Shown here piece after piece: positions 1-8,475 of a DNA stretch of 64,000 bases (within the stretch, counting starts at the first letter, position 1; the number at the start of each line of letters is the position of its first letter). Origin of the DNA: Kribbella caucasensis. GTDB taxonomy: Bacteria; Actinomycetota; Actinomycetes; Propionibacteriales; Kribbellaceae. The stretch covers positions 62,001-126,000 of the forward strand of contig NZ_SNWQ01000005.1 in the NCBI RefSeq assembly GCF_004361855.1, given 5' to 3'. A program made the position numbers and the translations under genes. The notes under the pieces were generated by a model, which made no database searches, had not been told where the DNA came from, and saw only the letters and a program-made list of their open reading frames with translations.

Positions 1-870
1 TTCACCAACCTGAGCCAGGACCACCTGGACTTCCACAAGACGTTCGAGGAGTACTTCGCGGCGAAGGCCTCGCTGTTCACCCCGGAGCGGTGTGATCTGG
101 CCGTGGTGAACATCGACGACGAGTACGGCCGCCGGCTGGCAGCTCAAACGCTCGTTCCGCTGATGACGGTGTCCACGGTCGGTGAGGCCGACTGGACGGT
201 CGCGGCGACGCACCAGTCCGAGCACGGCACTACGGTGCTGGACATCAATGGGCCTGGGGAGACGTTGACCGTCGAGATCGTGCTGCCCGGGGACTTCAAC
301 GTGGCCAACGCCCTGCTCGCGGTCGCGATGCTGCGGCAGCTCGACGTACCGGGTGACAAAATCGCCAAAGGTCTGCGGACCGCGCGAGTGCCGGGCCGGA
401 TGGAGACGTTCACCCGCGAGGACGGCCTGGCCGTGATCGTCGACTTCGCCCACACCCCGGACGCGATCGAGCTCGCGCTGACGGCGGCCCGCGGTACCAC
501 GAAGGACCGGTTGTTCGCCGTGGTCGGTTGTGGCGGCGACCGCGATCCGTCGAAGCGGCCGCTGATGGGCGCCGCCGCGGCCCGGAACGCCGACGTGGTA
601 ATCGTGACCGACGACAACCCGCGCAGCGAGGATCCGGCGACGATCAGAGCGGCCGCGCTCGACGGTGCCCGGGCCGCGGTCCCGGGTGTCGACTTGCGTG
701 AGGTCGGCGACCGGCGCAAGGCGATCCGGACCGCGATCGAGCTGGCCGGGCCGGGTGACACCGTCGTGGTGCTCGGCAAGGGCCATGAAACAGGCCAGGA
801 CATCGGTGGCGTGATCCACCCGTTCGACGACCGTGAGACCGTGCGTGAGCTGCTGGAGGTAGCCCGGTGA
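1..870 (+). CDS. murE: UDP-MurNAc-tripeptide synthetase MurE, 3' part
   Basis: Cytoplasmic Mur ligase that adds the third residue (meso-DAP, or LL-DAP in many actinomycetes) to UDP-MurNAc-L-Ala-D-Glu using ATP. The reading frame is open from base 1, so the N-terminus lies outside the window; about 289 residues are visible. The first residues read FTNLSQDHLDFH, a typical Mur-ligase central-domain motif, and the end carries GDRDPSKRP and DNPRSEDP, the latter the meso-DAP-type substrate signature of MurE. The GKGHE motif near the end is also typical. The stop overlaps the murF start (GTGA), so translation is probably coupled. First visible gene of the dcw operon. Confidence 0.93.
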   Translation, partial: FTNLSQDHLDFHKTFEEYFAAKASLFTPERCDLAVVNIDDEYGRRLAAQTLVPLMTVSTVGEADWTVAATHQSEHGTTVLDINGPGETLTVEIVLPGDFNVANALLAVAMLRQLDVPGDKIAKGLRTARVPGRMETFTREDGLAVIVDFAHTPDAIELALTAARGTTKDRLFAVVGCGGDRDPSKRPLMGAAAARNADVVIVTDDNPRSEDPATIRAAALDGARAAVPGVDLREVGDRRKAIRTAIELAGPGDTVVVLGKGHETGQDIGGVIHPFDDRETVRELLEVAR

Positions 871-2261
871 TCCCTGTCAGTTGCGGCGAGATCGCCGAAG
901 CGGTCGGCGGTGAGCTGACGGGTGTGGACCCGTCCGCCGTCGTCGACGCGGCGGTGGTGATCGACTCGCGGGCCGCCGTACCGGGCGGGCTGTTCGTCGC
1001 CCTGCCCGGAGAGCGCGTCGACGGGCACGATTACGTCGGCGTCGCGACCGAGGCGGGCGTGACGGCGTCGCTCACCACCCGGCCGATCGAGGGCAGCCCC
1101 TGCATCGTCGTCGCTGACGCGCAGGCCGCGCTCGGTGCGCTGGCCCGGCTCGTCGTCGGCCGGCTGCCGGACCTGACCGTCATCGGCCTGACCGGTTCGT
1201 CGGGCAAGAGCAGTACGAAGGACCTGATCGCCCAGCTGATCCGGCCGTACGGCGAAACGGTGTCGCCGGAGGGCTCTTTCAACAACGAGATCGGGCACCC
1301 GCTCACCGCGCTGCAGGCCACGGCCACGACGAAGTACCTGGTCGCCGAGATGGGCGCCCGGCACCTCGGCGACATCACTTACCTGTGTGACATCACGCCG
1401 CCGCGGGTCGGCCTGGTGCTGAACGTCGGCACCTCGCACATCGGCGAGTTCGGGTCCCAGGACAACATCGCGCTGGCCAAGGGTGAACTGATCGATGCGG
1501 TGATCCCCGGCGGGACCGCCGTACTGAACGCCGACGACCATCGGGTCGCGGCGATGCGGAGCCGTACGAAGGAGCAGGTGCTGACCTTCGGCGAGGCACC
1601 GGAGGCCGACGTACGGGCGGAAGGCGTCAAGCTCGACGCCGAGGGACGGCCCGCGTTCACGCTGCAGATCGGGGGCTTCAGCGGGGATGTCCAGCTGCAG
1701 CTGATCGGTGAGCACTTCGTGTCGAACGCACTCGCCGCCGCCACCGTCGCGTCGGCCGTGGGCCTGACGCCGGAGCAGATCGCCGCCGGGCTGAACGCGG
1801 CCACCCGCGTCTCGGCGGCGCGGATGGAGGTCACCGAGCGCGCGGACGGCGTGACGGTGATCAACGACGCCTTCAACGCCAACCCGGATTCGGTCCGGGC
1901 CGCGTTGAAGGCGCTGGTCGCGATCGGCCGGGCTCGCGGCGTACGGACCTGGGCGGTGCTCGGCGAGATGCTCGAACTCGGTGACACCTCGACCGAGGAG
2001 CACGACGCCATCGGCCGGCTGGTGGTCCGGCTGGACGTCAACCGGCTGCTCGTGGTCGGTGAGGGCGCCCGGCCGATCCACCTGGGCGCGTCCCTGGAAG
2101 GCTCCTGGGGCAACGAGTCCGCGTTCGTCGGGAGCATCCCGGAAGCCCTCGAGGTGCTGCGATCGGAGTTGCGCGCGGGTGACGTCGTACTGGTCAAGTC
2201 CTCGAAGGCGGCGAAGCTGCGAAGTCTGGCCGACACTCTGATCGCGGAGGGCGCGCTGTGA
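867..2261 (+). CDS. murF: UDP-MurNAc-tripeptide:D-Ala-D-Ala ligase MurF
   Basis: Adds D-Ala-D-Ala to the muramyl tripeptide, the last cytoplasmic step of the peptidoglycan stem peptide. 464 residues, normal family length. The ATP-binding loop [10 protein letters not shown] lies at about residues 107-116, and [11 protein letters not shown] follows in the C-terminal region. The GTG start overlaps the murE stop by four bases, and the end overlaps the mraY GTG in the same way, so murE-murF-mraY form a coupled run. The start reads [10 protein letters not shown], as expected for the N-terminal substrate-binding domain. Confidence 0.95.
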   Translation: MIPVSCGEIAEAVGGELTGVDPSAVVDAAVVIDSRAAVPGGLFVALPGERVDGHDYVGVATEAGVTASLTTRPIEGSPCIVVADAQAALGALARLVVGRLPDLTVIGLTGSSGKSSTKDLIAQLIRPYGETVSPEGSFNNEIGHPLTALQATATTKYLVAEMGARHLGDITYLCDITPPRVGLVLNVGTSHIGEFGSQDNIALAKGELIDAVIPGGTAVLNADDHRVAAMRSRTKEQVLTFGEAPEADVRAEGVKLDAEGRPAFTLQIGGFSGDVQLQLIGEHFVSNALAAATVASAVGLTPEQIAAGLNAATRVSAARMEVTERADGVTVINDAFNANPDSVRAALKALVAIGRARGVRTWAVLGEMLELGDTSTEEHDAIGRLVVRLDVNRLLVVGEGARPIHLGASLEGSWGNESAFVGSIPEALEVLRSELRAGDVVLVKSSKAAKLRSLADTLIAEGAL

Positions 2262-3319
2262 TCTCGATCCTGTTCGCGGGCGCCGTGTCGATGGTGCTCA
2301 CCCTGCTCGGCACCCGGCTGGCGATCAACGTGCTGTCCAAACGCGGCTACGGCCAGGAGATCCGCGACGACGGCCCGACCTCGCACCACACCAAGCGCGG
2401 TACGCCGACGATGGGCGGCACCGTGTTCATCATGGCGACCATCATCGGGTACTTCGCCGCGAAGCTGTTCACCATGACCAGCCCGAGCGCGTCGGCGCTG
2501 CTGGTGCTGTTCCTGTTCGCCGGGATGGGCGCGGTCGGCTTCCTGGACGACTTCATCAAGATCTTCCGGCAGCGCAGCCTCGGCCTGCGGAGCAAGGCGA
2601 AACTGGCCGGCCAGACGATGATCGCGGTCATCTTCGCGGTGTTCGCGCTGCAGTTCCCCGACGAACGCGGCCAGAGCCCGGCCTCGCCGTTCATCTCCTT
2701 CATCCGGGACATCAACTGGCTGCACCTGTGGCCGGTCCTGGTGGTGATCTGGATCCTGCTGCTGATCGCGGGCATGTCGAACGGCGTCAACCTGGCCGAC
2801 GGTCTGGACGGTCTGGCCACCGGCGCGTCGATGATGGTGTTCGGCGCGTACACGCTGATCTGCATCTGGCAGTTCAACCAGAGCTGCGCGACCGCGCCCG
2901 GCTCCAAGTGTTACGAGGTCCGAGATCCGCACGACCTGGCCGTCGTCGCGGCGGCGTTGACCGGCGCGCTGTTCGGATTCCTGTGGTGGAACGCATCTCC
3001 GGCCAAGATCTTCATGGGTGACACCGGATCGCTGTCGCTCGGCGGCGCGCTGTCCGGCTTCGCGGTGATGACCCGGACCGAGCTGCTGGTGCTGCTGCTC
3101 GGCGGGCTGTTCGTGATCATCACCGCCTCAGTCATCCTGCAGGTCGGCTACTTCAAGCTCACCAAGGGCAAGCGGCTGTTCCGGATGGCCCCGTTGCACC
3201 ATCATTTCGAGATGCTCGGCTGGGAACAGGTGAACGTGGTGATCCGGTTCTGGATCATCTCCGGCCTGTGCGTGGTCACCGGCCTCGGCTTGTTCTACGC
3301 GGAATGGGTGGCCGGTTGA
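2258..3319 (+). CDS. mraY: Phospho-MurNAc-pentapeptide transferase MraY
   Basis: Integral membrane enzyme that moves phospho-MurNAc-pentapeptide onto undecaprenyl phosphate to give lipid I. 353 residues with about ten hydrophobic segments. Family signatures seen: the [12 protein letters not shown] acidic motif, a [11 protein letters not shown] loop, and the APLHHHFE histidine motif near the C-terminus. It starts at a GTG overlapping murF. The TGA stop lies inside a TTGA at 3316-3319 that looks like the terminal tetranucleotide of the adjoining TnpB element. The last codon and stop may therefore have been rewritten by the insertion; the last residues are VAG. Confidence 0.95.
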   Translation: MISILFAGAVSMVLTLLGTRLAINVLSKRGYGQEIRDDGPTSHHTKRGTPTMGGTVFIMATIIGYFAAKLFTMTSPSASALLVLFLFAGMGAVGFLDDFIKIFRQRSLGLRSKAKLAGQTMIAVIFAVFALQFPDERGQSPASPFISFIRDINWLHLWPVLVVIWILLLIAGMSNGVNLADGLDGLATGASMMVFGAYTLICIWQFNQSCATAPGSKCYEVRDPHDLAVVAAALTGALFGFLWWNASPAKIFMGDTGSLSLGGALSGFAVMTRTELLVLLLGGLFVIITASVILQVGYFKLTKGKRLFRMAPLHHHFEMLGWEQVNVVIRFWIISGLCVVTGLGLFYAEWVAG

Positions 3320-3480
3320 CGTCCTCCTCGTCCTGATGGACGGGGATTCCAACTACTACGCGGAGGTAGCGTGTTGAGGTTCACGCTTCGGCGAGACCCG
3401 TACGGGCGTCTCTCGGCGTGCGCTGACGGCCCGTCCGGCCGCGATGTTCACTGCCGCGTTCACGTCCGCGTTGGCCTGAT
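3316..3480 (-). ncRNA. Candidate TnpB guide (omega/reRNA) region
   Basis: By analogy with other TnpB loci, the guide RNA should cover the 3' end of tnpB and the right end of the element, finishing with sequence from the flank. The right end contains an 8-bp near-perfect stem (3326-3333 with 3338-3345) around a 4-base loop. The first guide bases would be minus-strand sequence from 3315 downward, CCGGCCACCCATTCCGCGTA, taken from the 3' end of mraY. The 5' limit given is a guess; no promoter was identified. Confidence 0.4.
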
Positions 3481-4582
3481 GTCCGCAGGCTACGCACCGG
3501 AACGCCGCTTGGTTCTCGCGGTTTCCCGGTGCGCAGTGCCCGCAGACGCTGCAGGTCTGCGACGTGTACGCAGGATTCACCTTCTCCACGCGCCCGGCGG
3601 CCTTGTGCTCCAGGCGCTGGACAAGCAGTCCCCAGCCGTTGGCCAGGATGCCCCGGTTGAGTCCGGCTTTGGCGCGGCGACGGTTCGGCAGGTACCTCCC
3701 TGGTCGTTCGAGGTCGGGTTTGGCTTTGGGTCGCCGGGTCATCGGCGCGATGCGCAGGTCCTCGACGCGGATGACGTCGAACCGACGGGCGAGGTCGGTG
3801 CTGGTCTTCTCCACCCAGTCCTTGCGCCGGTCGCCGGCCCGCGCCTGAAGCCTGGCGATCGCGGCCTTCGCCCGCTCGCGACGATTGGAACCGTGACGGC
3901 AGCGGGCCAGGCGGCGTTGCAACTGCTTCAGCCGCGCCTGCTCGGTCTCCGACAGGCCGGGGCAGGTCAGGAGCTCACCGGTGGACAGGGCCGCGGACAC
4001 GGTGACGCCGCGGTCCACACCGACGACCTCACCGGTACCGGGTGCGGGGATCGGTGGCGGGATTGCGGCAAAGGCGATGTGCCAGCGGCCCAGCCGGTCG
4101 CGGGTGATGCGGTACGACTTCGCGTCGGGAACAGGTCGGGACAGCCGGAACCGTACCCAGCCGACCTTGGGCGCCAGTACCCGCGCCCACTTACGGTTCA
4201 ACTTCTCGACACGGCCCGCCTGACCACCGACGATGCGGAACCCCTCGTGCAGGCCTGCTTTGCGCCAGGTCGGCCGCCGGTGGGTCCCTGCGTGGAAGTT
4301 CTTGACGGCCTGGTCGAAGTCTCGCAGTGCCTGCTGCTGCACGGTCTGCGACCCGGCCCGCAGCCAGCCGGAAGCGGCCCGCGCCTCGGTCAACTGCCGC
4401 GCCTGCTCGACATACCCAGGTGTCGCGCCTTTGTCACAGGTCCACATCGACCACTGCTCAAGCGCCAGGTTCCACACGTACCGGGCCTGCCGGCACTGCT
4501 CCAGCAACGCAACCTGCTGCGCGGGAGTCGGGCACAGCCGGAACCGGGACATACCACCTACCCAATCAGCCGGGACCGACAA
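3356..4582 (-). CDS. tnpB: TnpB-family RNA-guided endonuclease (Cas12-like RuvC)
   Basis: 408 residues from a TTG start. The ATG at 4552, giving MSRFRLCPTP, is the family-typical start (398 residues). RuvC catalytic residues are intact: D190 in GVDRGV, E274 in RVEDL and D373 in NADVNAA. A four-cysteine zinc finger is also intact (C344, C347, C363, C366). TnpB proteins are guided by an RNA made from the element's 3' end and cut DNA next to a short target-adjacent motif. Here the gene runs antisense to the cell-wall operon. Nothing suggests decay. Without tnpA it could only move with a transposase supplied in trans. Confidence 0.9.
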   Translation of the reverse strand: MSVPADWVGGMSRFRLCPTPAQQVALLEQCRQARYVWNLALEQWSMWTCDKGATPGYVEQARQLTEARAASGWLRAGSQTVQQQALRDFDQAVKNFHAGTHRRPTWRKAGLHEGFRIVGGQAGRVEKLNRKWARVLAPKVGWVRFRLSRPVPDAKSYRITRDRLGRWHIAFAAIPPPIPAPGTGEVVGVDRGVTVSAALSTGELLTCPGLSETEQARLKQLQRRLARCRHGSNRRERAKAAIARLQARAGDRRKDWVEKTSTDLARRFDVIRVEDLRIAPMTRRPKAKPDLERPGRYLPNRRRAKAGLNRGILANGWGLLVQRLEHKAAGRVEKVNPAYTSQTCSVCGHCAPGNRENQAAFRCVACGHQANADVNAAVNIAAGRAVSARRETPVRVSPKREPQHATSA

Positions 4583-4656
4583 TTCCCGATCCCCGAAGGG
4601 AGGCAGTCGCGGTTCCTCCCCACCCTGAAGGACGGGGTTTCCCCGCGACCAATCCG

Positions 4657-6096
4657 ATGAGTCTCACCACACGCACCGACGACGGCTGGGCGGCGACCCG
4701 GTTCGCCGTCCTGGGCTTCGGTACGGCGGGTTACGCGTCCGCCGACTCGTTGCTGCAGGCCGGAGCCGAGAACGTCCGCGTGCTCGACGACCGGGACAAC
4801 GAGCAGCTCCGCGAGAAGGCGCAGATCCTGGAGACGTTGGGCGCGACCGTCACGCTCGGCCCCGGGTCCACGGCCGAACTGCCCGAGGGCACCGAGATCG
4901 TCGTCACGTCGCCGGGGATCCCGCCGCACGCGCCGTTACTGGCCGCCGCGGCGGCGGGCGGCGTACCGATTTGGAGCGAGATCGAGCTGGCCTGGCGACT
5001 CCGCGATCCGGCGAACGCGGCGCCCTGGCTGTGTGTCACCGGGACCAACGGCAAGACCACGACGGTTCAGATGCTGACCGCGATCCTGCGCGCTGCCGGT
5101 CACCGAGCGGTTGCCGCCGGCAACGTTGGGTTGCCGCTGCTCGAGGTCGTGATGGACCCCGAGCCGTACGACGTGATCGCGGTCGAGCTGTCCAGTTATC
5201 AGCTGCACTTCACCCATTCCATGTCGGCGCACTCCGCGGTGGTGCTGAACCTCGCGCCGGACCACGTCGACTGGCACGGATCGCTGGAGGCGTACGCCGA
5301 GGACAAGGGCCGGATCTACCAGAACTGCCAGGTCGCCTGCGTCTACAACGTGGCCGACCCGGCGACCGAGAAGCTGGTCGAGGAAGCCGATGTGATCGAG
5401 GGCTGCCGGGCGATCGGCTTCACCCTTGGCACTCCCGGCTTGTCGATGGTCGGGATGGTCGACGACCTGCTGGTGGACCGCGCGTTCGTGGAGCAGCGGG
5501 CGACCTCTGCGCTCGAGTTGGCCTCTTTGAAGGACATCACGCCGCCCGCTCCGCACAACGTGGCGAACGCGTTGGCGGCTGCTGCCCTGGCCCGTGCGTT
5601 CGGCGTACCGGCGACCGCGGTACGGGACGGGCTGCGCGGGTTCCGGCCGGACGCGCACCGGATCGCGCAGGTCGCGGAAGTTGCCGGGGTCAACTATGTG
5701 GACGACTCGAAGGCCACCAACCCGCATGCCGCGCAGGCTTCGTTGCTGGCCTACGAACACGTCGTGTGGATCGCCGGCGGACAGGCCAAGGGCGCGACGT
5801 TCGACGAGCTGGTGATCGCCGCCCACAAGAGGTTGCGCGGTGTGGTGCTGCTCGGTCAGGACAAGGCGGTGATCGCCGAAGCACTTGCCCGACACGCGCC
5901 AGATGTCCCGGTGATCACGATCGAAGCAACGGACACTGGTGTCATGGAGACAGTGGTGGGGGAGGCGACGAAGCTGGCCCAGGTGGGGGACACCGTGCTG
6001 CTCGCGCCCGGCTGCGCTTCCTGGGACATGTTCGCCAACTATGGAGCCCGCGGAGACGCGTTCGCCGCAGCCGTGCACCGGCTGGGCGACCACTGA
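4657..6096 (+). CDS. murD: UDP-MurNAc-L-Ala:D-Glu ligase MurD
   Basis: Adds D-glutamate to UDP-MurNAc-L-Ala. 479 residues from the ATG at 4657, chosen because MSLTTRTDDGWAATRFAVLGFG gives the usual N-terminal Rossmann segment; the longer open frame upstream runs through the TnpB element. The ATP loop GTNGKTT is at residues 129-135, with APHNVANALAA and VDDSKATNPHAA further on. The 20 bases before the ATG hold no clear Shine-Dalgarno sequence, consistent with loss of the original coupling to mraY when the element inserted. MurD is essential, so some initiation must still occur. Confidence 0.94.
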   Translation: MSLTTRTDDGWAATRFAVLGFGTAGYASADSLLQAGAENVRVLDDRDNEQLREKAQILETLGATVTLGPGSTAELPEGTEIVVTSPGIPPHAPLLAAAAAGGVPIWSEIELAWRLRDPANAAPWLCVTGTNGKTTTVQMLTAILRAAGHRAVAAGNVGLPLLEVVMDPEPYDVIAVELSSYQLHFTHSMSAHSAVVLNLAPDHVDWHGSLEAYAEDKGRIYQNCQVACVYNVADPATEKLVEEADVIEGCRAIGFTLGTPGLSMVGMVDDLLVDRAFVEQRATSALELASLKDITPPAPHNVANALAAAALARAFGVPATAVRDGLRGFRPDAHRIAQVAEVAGVNYVDDSKATNPHAAQASLLAYEHVVWIAGGQAKGATFDELVIAAHKRLRGVVLLGQDKAVIAEALARHAPDVPVITIEATDTGVMETVVGEATKLAQVGDTVLLAPGCASWDMFANYGARGDAFAAAVHRLGDH

Positions 6097-6112
6097 CCCG
6101 GGGGGTGATCGC

Positions 6113-7381
6113 GTGTCAACGTCGATCGCGGATCAGCCTGAGTCGAAGACCGGTGAGCGCAGCTGGCTGGTGGCGCTGAAGAACCTGCTGGACCGCCCGC
6201 TCACGTCGTATCACCTGGTGCTCGGCGCGACCGGGCTGCTGATGGTGCTCGGCCTGCTGATGGTGCTGTCGGCGTCCAGCGTGCTGTCGTACAAGGTCAA
6301 CCACGGCAACCAGTACGCGATCTTCTACCGGCAGCTGATCTGGGTCGGCGTCGGCCTGCCGATGGCGTACGTCGCCTCCCGGATGACCGCGCGGCACTTC
6401 CGGATGCTCGCGTACCTCGCGCTGCTGGGGTCGGTGTTCCTGCTCGTCCTCACCTACACGGGGCTGGGTAAGAACGTGAACGGCAACACCAACTGGCTGT
6501 CGCTCGGCGGTCCACTGCAGATCCAGCCGAGTGAGTTCGCCAAGCTCGCGCTGGTGATGTGGTGCGCGGATCTGTACGCCCGCAAGCAGAAGCTGCTCAC
6601 CCAGTGGAAGCACCTGCTCGTTCCGATGGTGCCGGTCTGCGGCCTGGTGATCGCCCTGATCGTCGGCCAGCGCGACCTGGGGACGGCGCTGGTGCTGATG
6701 GCCGTGATGATCGGGATGATCTGGGTGGTCGGCGCGCCGACCCGGTTGTTCGTCACCACGATGGTGGTGGTCGGCTCGATCGCCGCGTACTTCGTCACCA
6801 CCGCGCAGCACCGGATGGACCGGGTCGAATCGTTCATGAACCCGTTCGCGGACCCGAGCGGCGTCGGCTGGCAGGCCTACCACGCGTTCTACGCGCTCTC
6901 CACCGGCGGCTGGTGGGGCGTCGGGATCGGCAACAGCCGGCAGAAGTGGGGCAACCTGCCCGAGGCGCACACCGACTTCATCTTCGCGGTGATCGGTGAG
7001 GAGCTCGGGCTGATCGGATCACTGACCGTGCTCGCGCTGTTCCTCACCCTGGCGTACGCCGGTGTCCGGATAGCGACGCGGACCACCGAGCCGTTCATCC
7101 GGTACTGCGCCGCCGGGATCACCATCTGGATCATGGCCCAGACGCTGGTCAACCTGGGCGCTGTGATCGGACTGCTACCGATCGTGGGCATCCCGCTCCC
7201 GCTTTTGTCGTACGGTGGGTCCGCACTGCTGCCGACGCTGATCGCGATCGGCATGCTGCTGTCCTTCGCGAAGGCCGAGCCCGGCGCGCAGGCCGCCCTG
7301 AAGGAACACCGGCGGCCGTTGTTCGGGTGGATGTCTTCGTGGCGTACATCTGGTCCTCACGAGAACACGCGGGAGCGTTGA
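6113..7381 (+). CDS. ftsW: SEDS peptidoglycan glycosyltransferase FtsW
   Basis: Division-specific SEDS polymerase that works with a class B PBP at the septum. 422 residues from the GTG at 6113, preceded by GGGGGTGA; the in-frame upstream extension overlaps murD and was dropped. It has about ten membrane segments, a SWLSLGG-type motif early (here NTNWLSLGGPLQIQPSEFAK), the HTDFIFAVIGEELG motif, and GIPLPLLSYGGS near the end, all typical of the FtsW/RodA family. The next start, murG, is five bases after the stop. Confidence 0.95.
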   Translation: MSTSIADQPESKTGERSWLVALKNLLDRPLTSYHLVLGATGLLMVLGLLMVLSASSVLSYKVNHGNQYAIFYRQLIWVGVGLPMAYVASRMTARHFRMLAYLALLGSVFLLVLTYTGLGKNVNGNTNWLSLGGPLQIQPSEFAKLALVMWCADLYARKQKLLTQWKHLLVPMVPVCGLVIALIVGQRDLGTALVLMAVMIGMIWVVGAPTRLFVTTMVVVGSIAAYFVTTAQHRMDRVESFMNPFADPSGVGWQAYHAFYALSTGGWWGVGIGNSRQKWGNLPEAHTDFIFAVIGEELGLIGSLTVLALFLTLAYAGVRIATRTTEPFIRYCAAGITIWIMAQTLVNLGAVIGLLPIVGIPLPLLSYGGSALLPTLIAIGMLLSFAKAEPGAQAALKEHRRPLFGWMSSWRTSGPHENTRER

Positions 7382-7386
7382 AAGCT

Positions 7387-8475
7387 GTGCCGAGCATCGT
7401 CCTGGCCGGTGGCGGAACCGCCGGCCATACTTCCCCCCTGATCGCCACGGCCGACGCATTGCGCCGGATCGACCCCACCATCGAGATCATCGCGCTCGGG
7501 ACCGAGCGCGGCCTCGAGACCCGGGTCGTGCCGGAGGCCGGGTACCGGCTGGAGCTGATCCCGCCGGTGCCGCTGCCGCGCAAGCCGACGCCCGCGCTGT
7601 TCGCCGTACCGGGCAAGATGCTCGCCTCGGTGAACGCGGCCCGGAGGGTGCTGGACGAGGCGAAGGCGGACGTCCTGGTCGGCTTCGGCGGCTACGTCTC
7701 CACCCCGGCGTACATCGCCGCCTGGCGCCGGAAGACGCCGATCGTGGTGCACGAGGGGAACGCGGTGCCGGGGATCGCGAACAAGTTCGCCGCCCGGTAC
7801 TGCACCGAAAATGTCGCGGTCTCGTTCCCGGGGACCGACCTGCCGCACGCGTCGTACGTCGGGCTGCCGATCCGGCGGGCGATCTCGACGTTGGACCGGG
7901 CCGCGTCCCGGGCCGAGGCACGGCAGTTCTTCGGGCTCGACCCGGAGGCGCCGACGCTGCTCGTCACGGGCGGTTCGCAGGGCGCGCAGCGGCTGAACGA
8001 GGCGATCGCCGGGGCTGCCGCGGATCTGCAGGCGGCCGGCGTACAGGTCCTGCACGTGATCGGGCCGAAGAACACTCTTGAAGTCCCGCAGACCGGGCAC
8101 TTGCCTTATGTGGTGCTTTCGTACGTCGACCGGATGGACCTCGCCTACGCAGCCGCGGACCTGGTCGTCTGCCGGTCTGGTGCGAACACGGTCACCGAGG
8201 TCTCCGGGGTCGGCCTGCCCGCGATCTACGTTCCGCTGCCCCACGGTAACGGTGAGCAGGCGCTGAACGCGAAACCGGTGGTGGACGCGGGTGGCGGCCT
8301 GCTGGTGAACAACGCTTCCGTGACTCCGGACTGGGTTCGTGCCACGGTTCCGCAACTTCTGCACGACAGCGCGCGTCTGGTTGGTATGTCCTCAGCGGCC
8401 CAAGGCCTGATCCGGACGGATGCCGACGACCGGTTGGCGCGGATGATCCTCGATGTGGTGAGGTCTGCGTCGTGA
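7387..8475 (+). CDS. murG: Lipid II-forming GlcNAc transferase MurG
   Basis: Peripheral membrane glycosyltransferase (GT28) that adds GlcNAc to lipid I. 362 residues from the GTG at 7387, which places the glycine loop GGGTAGH at residues 8-14. A longer frame back to 7327 exists but overlaps ftsW and adds 20 atypical residues. The second glycine-rich motif GGSQGAQRLNE is present, and the UDP-binding segment VVCRSGANTVTE lies in the C-terminal domain. The stop overlaps the murC GTG. Confidence 0.95.
   Translation: MPSIVLAGGGTAGHTSPLIATADALRRIDPTIEIIALGTERGLETRVVPEAGYRLELIPPVPLPRKPTPALFAVPGKMLASVNAARRVLDEAKADVLVGFGGYVSTPAYIAAWRRKTPIVVHEGNAVPGIANKFAARYCTENVAVSFPGTDLPHASYVGLPIRRAISTLDRAASRAEARQFFGLDPEAPTLLVTGGSQGAQRLNEAIAGAAADLQAAGVQVLHVIGPKNTLEVPQTGHLPYVVLSYVDRMDLAYAAADLVVCRSGANTVTEVSGVGLPAIYVPLPHGNGEQALNAKPVVDAGGGLLVNNASVTPDWVRATVPQLLHDSARLVGMSSAAQGLIRTDADDRLARMILDVVRSAS

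Larger units (their letters stand above)
3316..4647 (-). mobile_element. Solitary TnpB (IS1341/IS605-like) element between mraY and murD
   Basis: The element carries one minus-strand tnpB and no tnpA transposase. Its ends share an imperfect repeat: on the + strand CCTGATGGACGGGGATTCC at 3332-3350 and CCTGAAGGACGGGGTTTCC at 4624-4642 (17 of 19 identical), each able to form a short hairpin. On the minus strand the right end finishes ...GGACGTCAA, matching the TCAA cleavage site known for IS605-family right ends. Joining 3315 to 4648 would restore an mraY frame ending VAGPIR with its TGA overlapping the murD ATG (ATGA), like other junctions in this operon. The left boundary is inferred; frame-equivalent alternatives three bases away remain possible. 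Confidence 0.7.

Noticed and set aside
3316..3320. TTGAC at the mraY end considered as the target-adjacent motif in + orientation
   Set aside because: tnpB runs on the minus strand, so this side is the right end; the motif should lie at the other boundary. TTGA here is better read as the complement of the terminal TCAA.
4327..4656. N-terminal extension of murD upstream of 4657
   Set aside because: It runs through the TnpB element in a shadow frame and has no MurD similarity; the ATG at 4657 gives the normal N-terminus.
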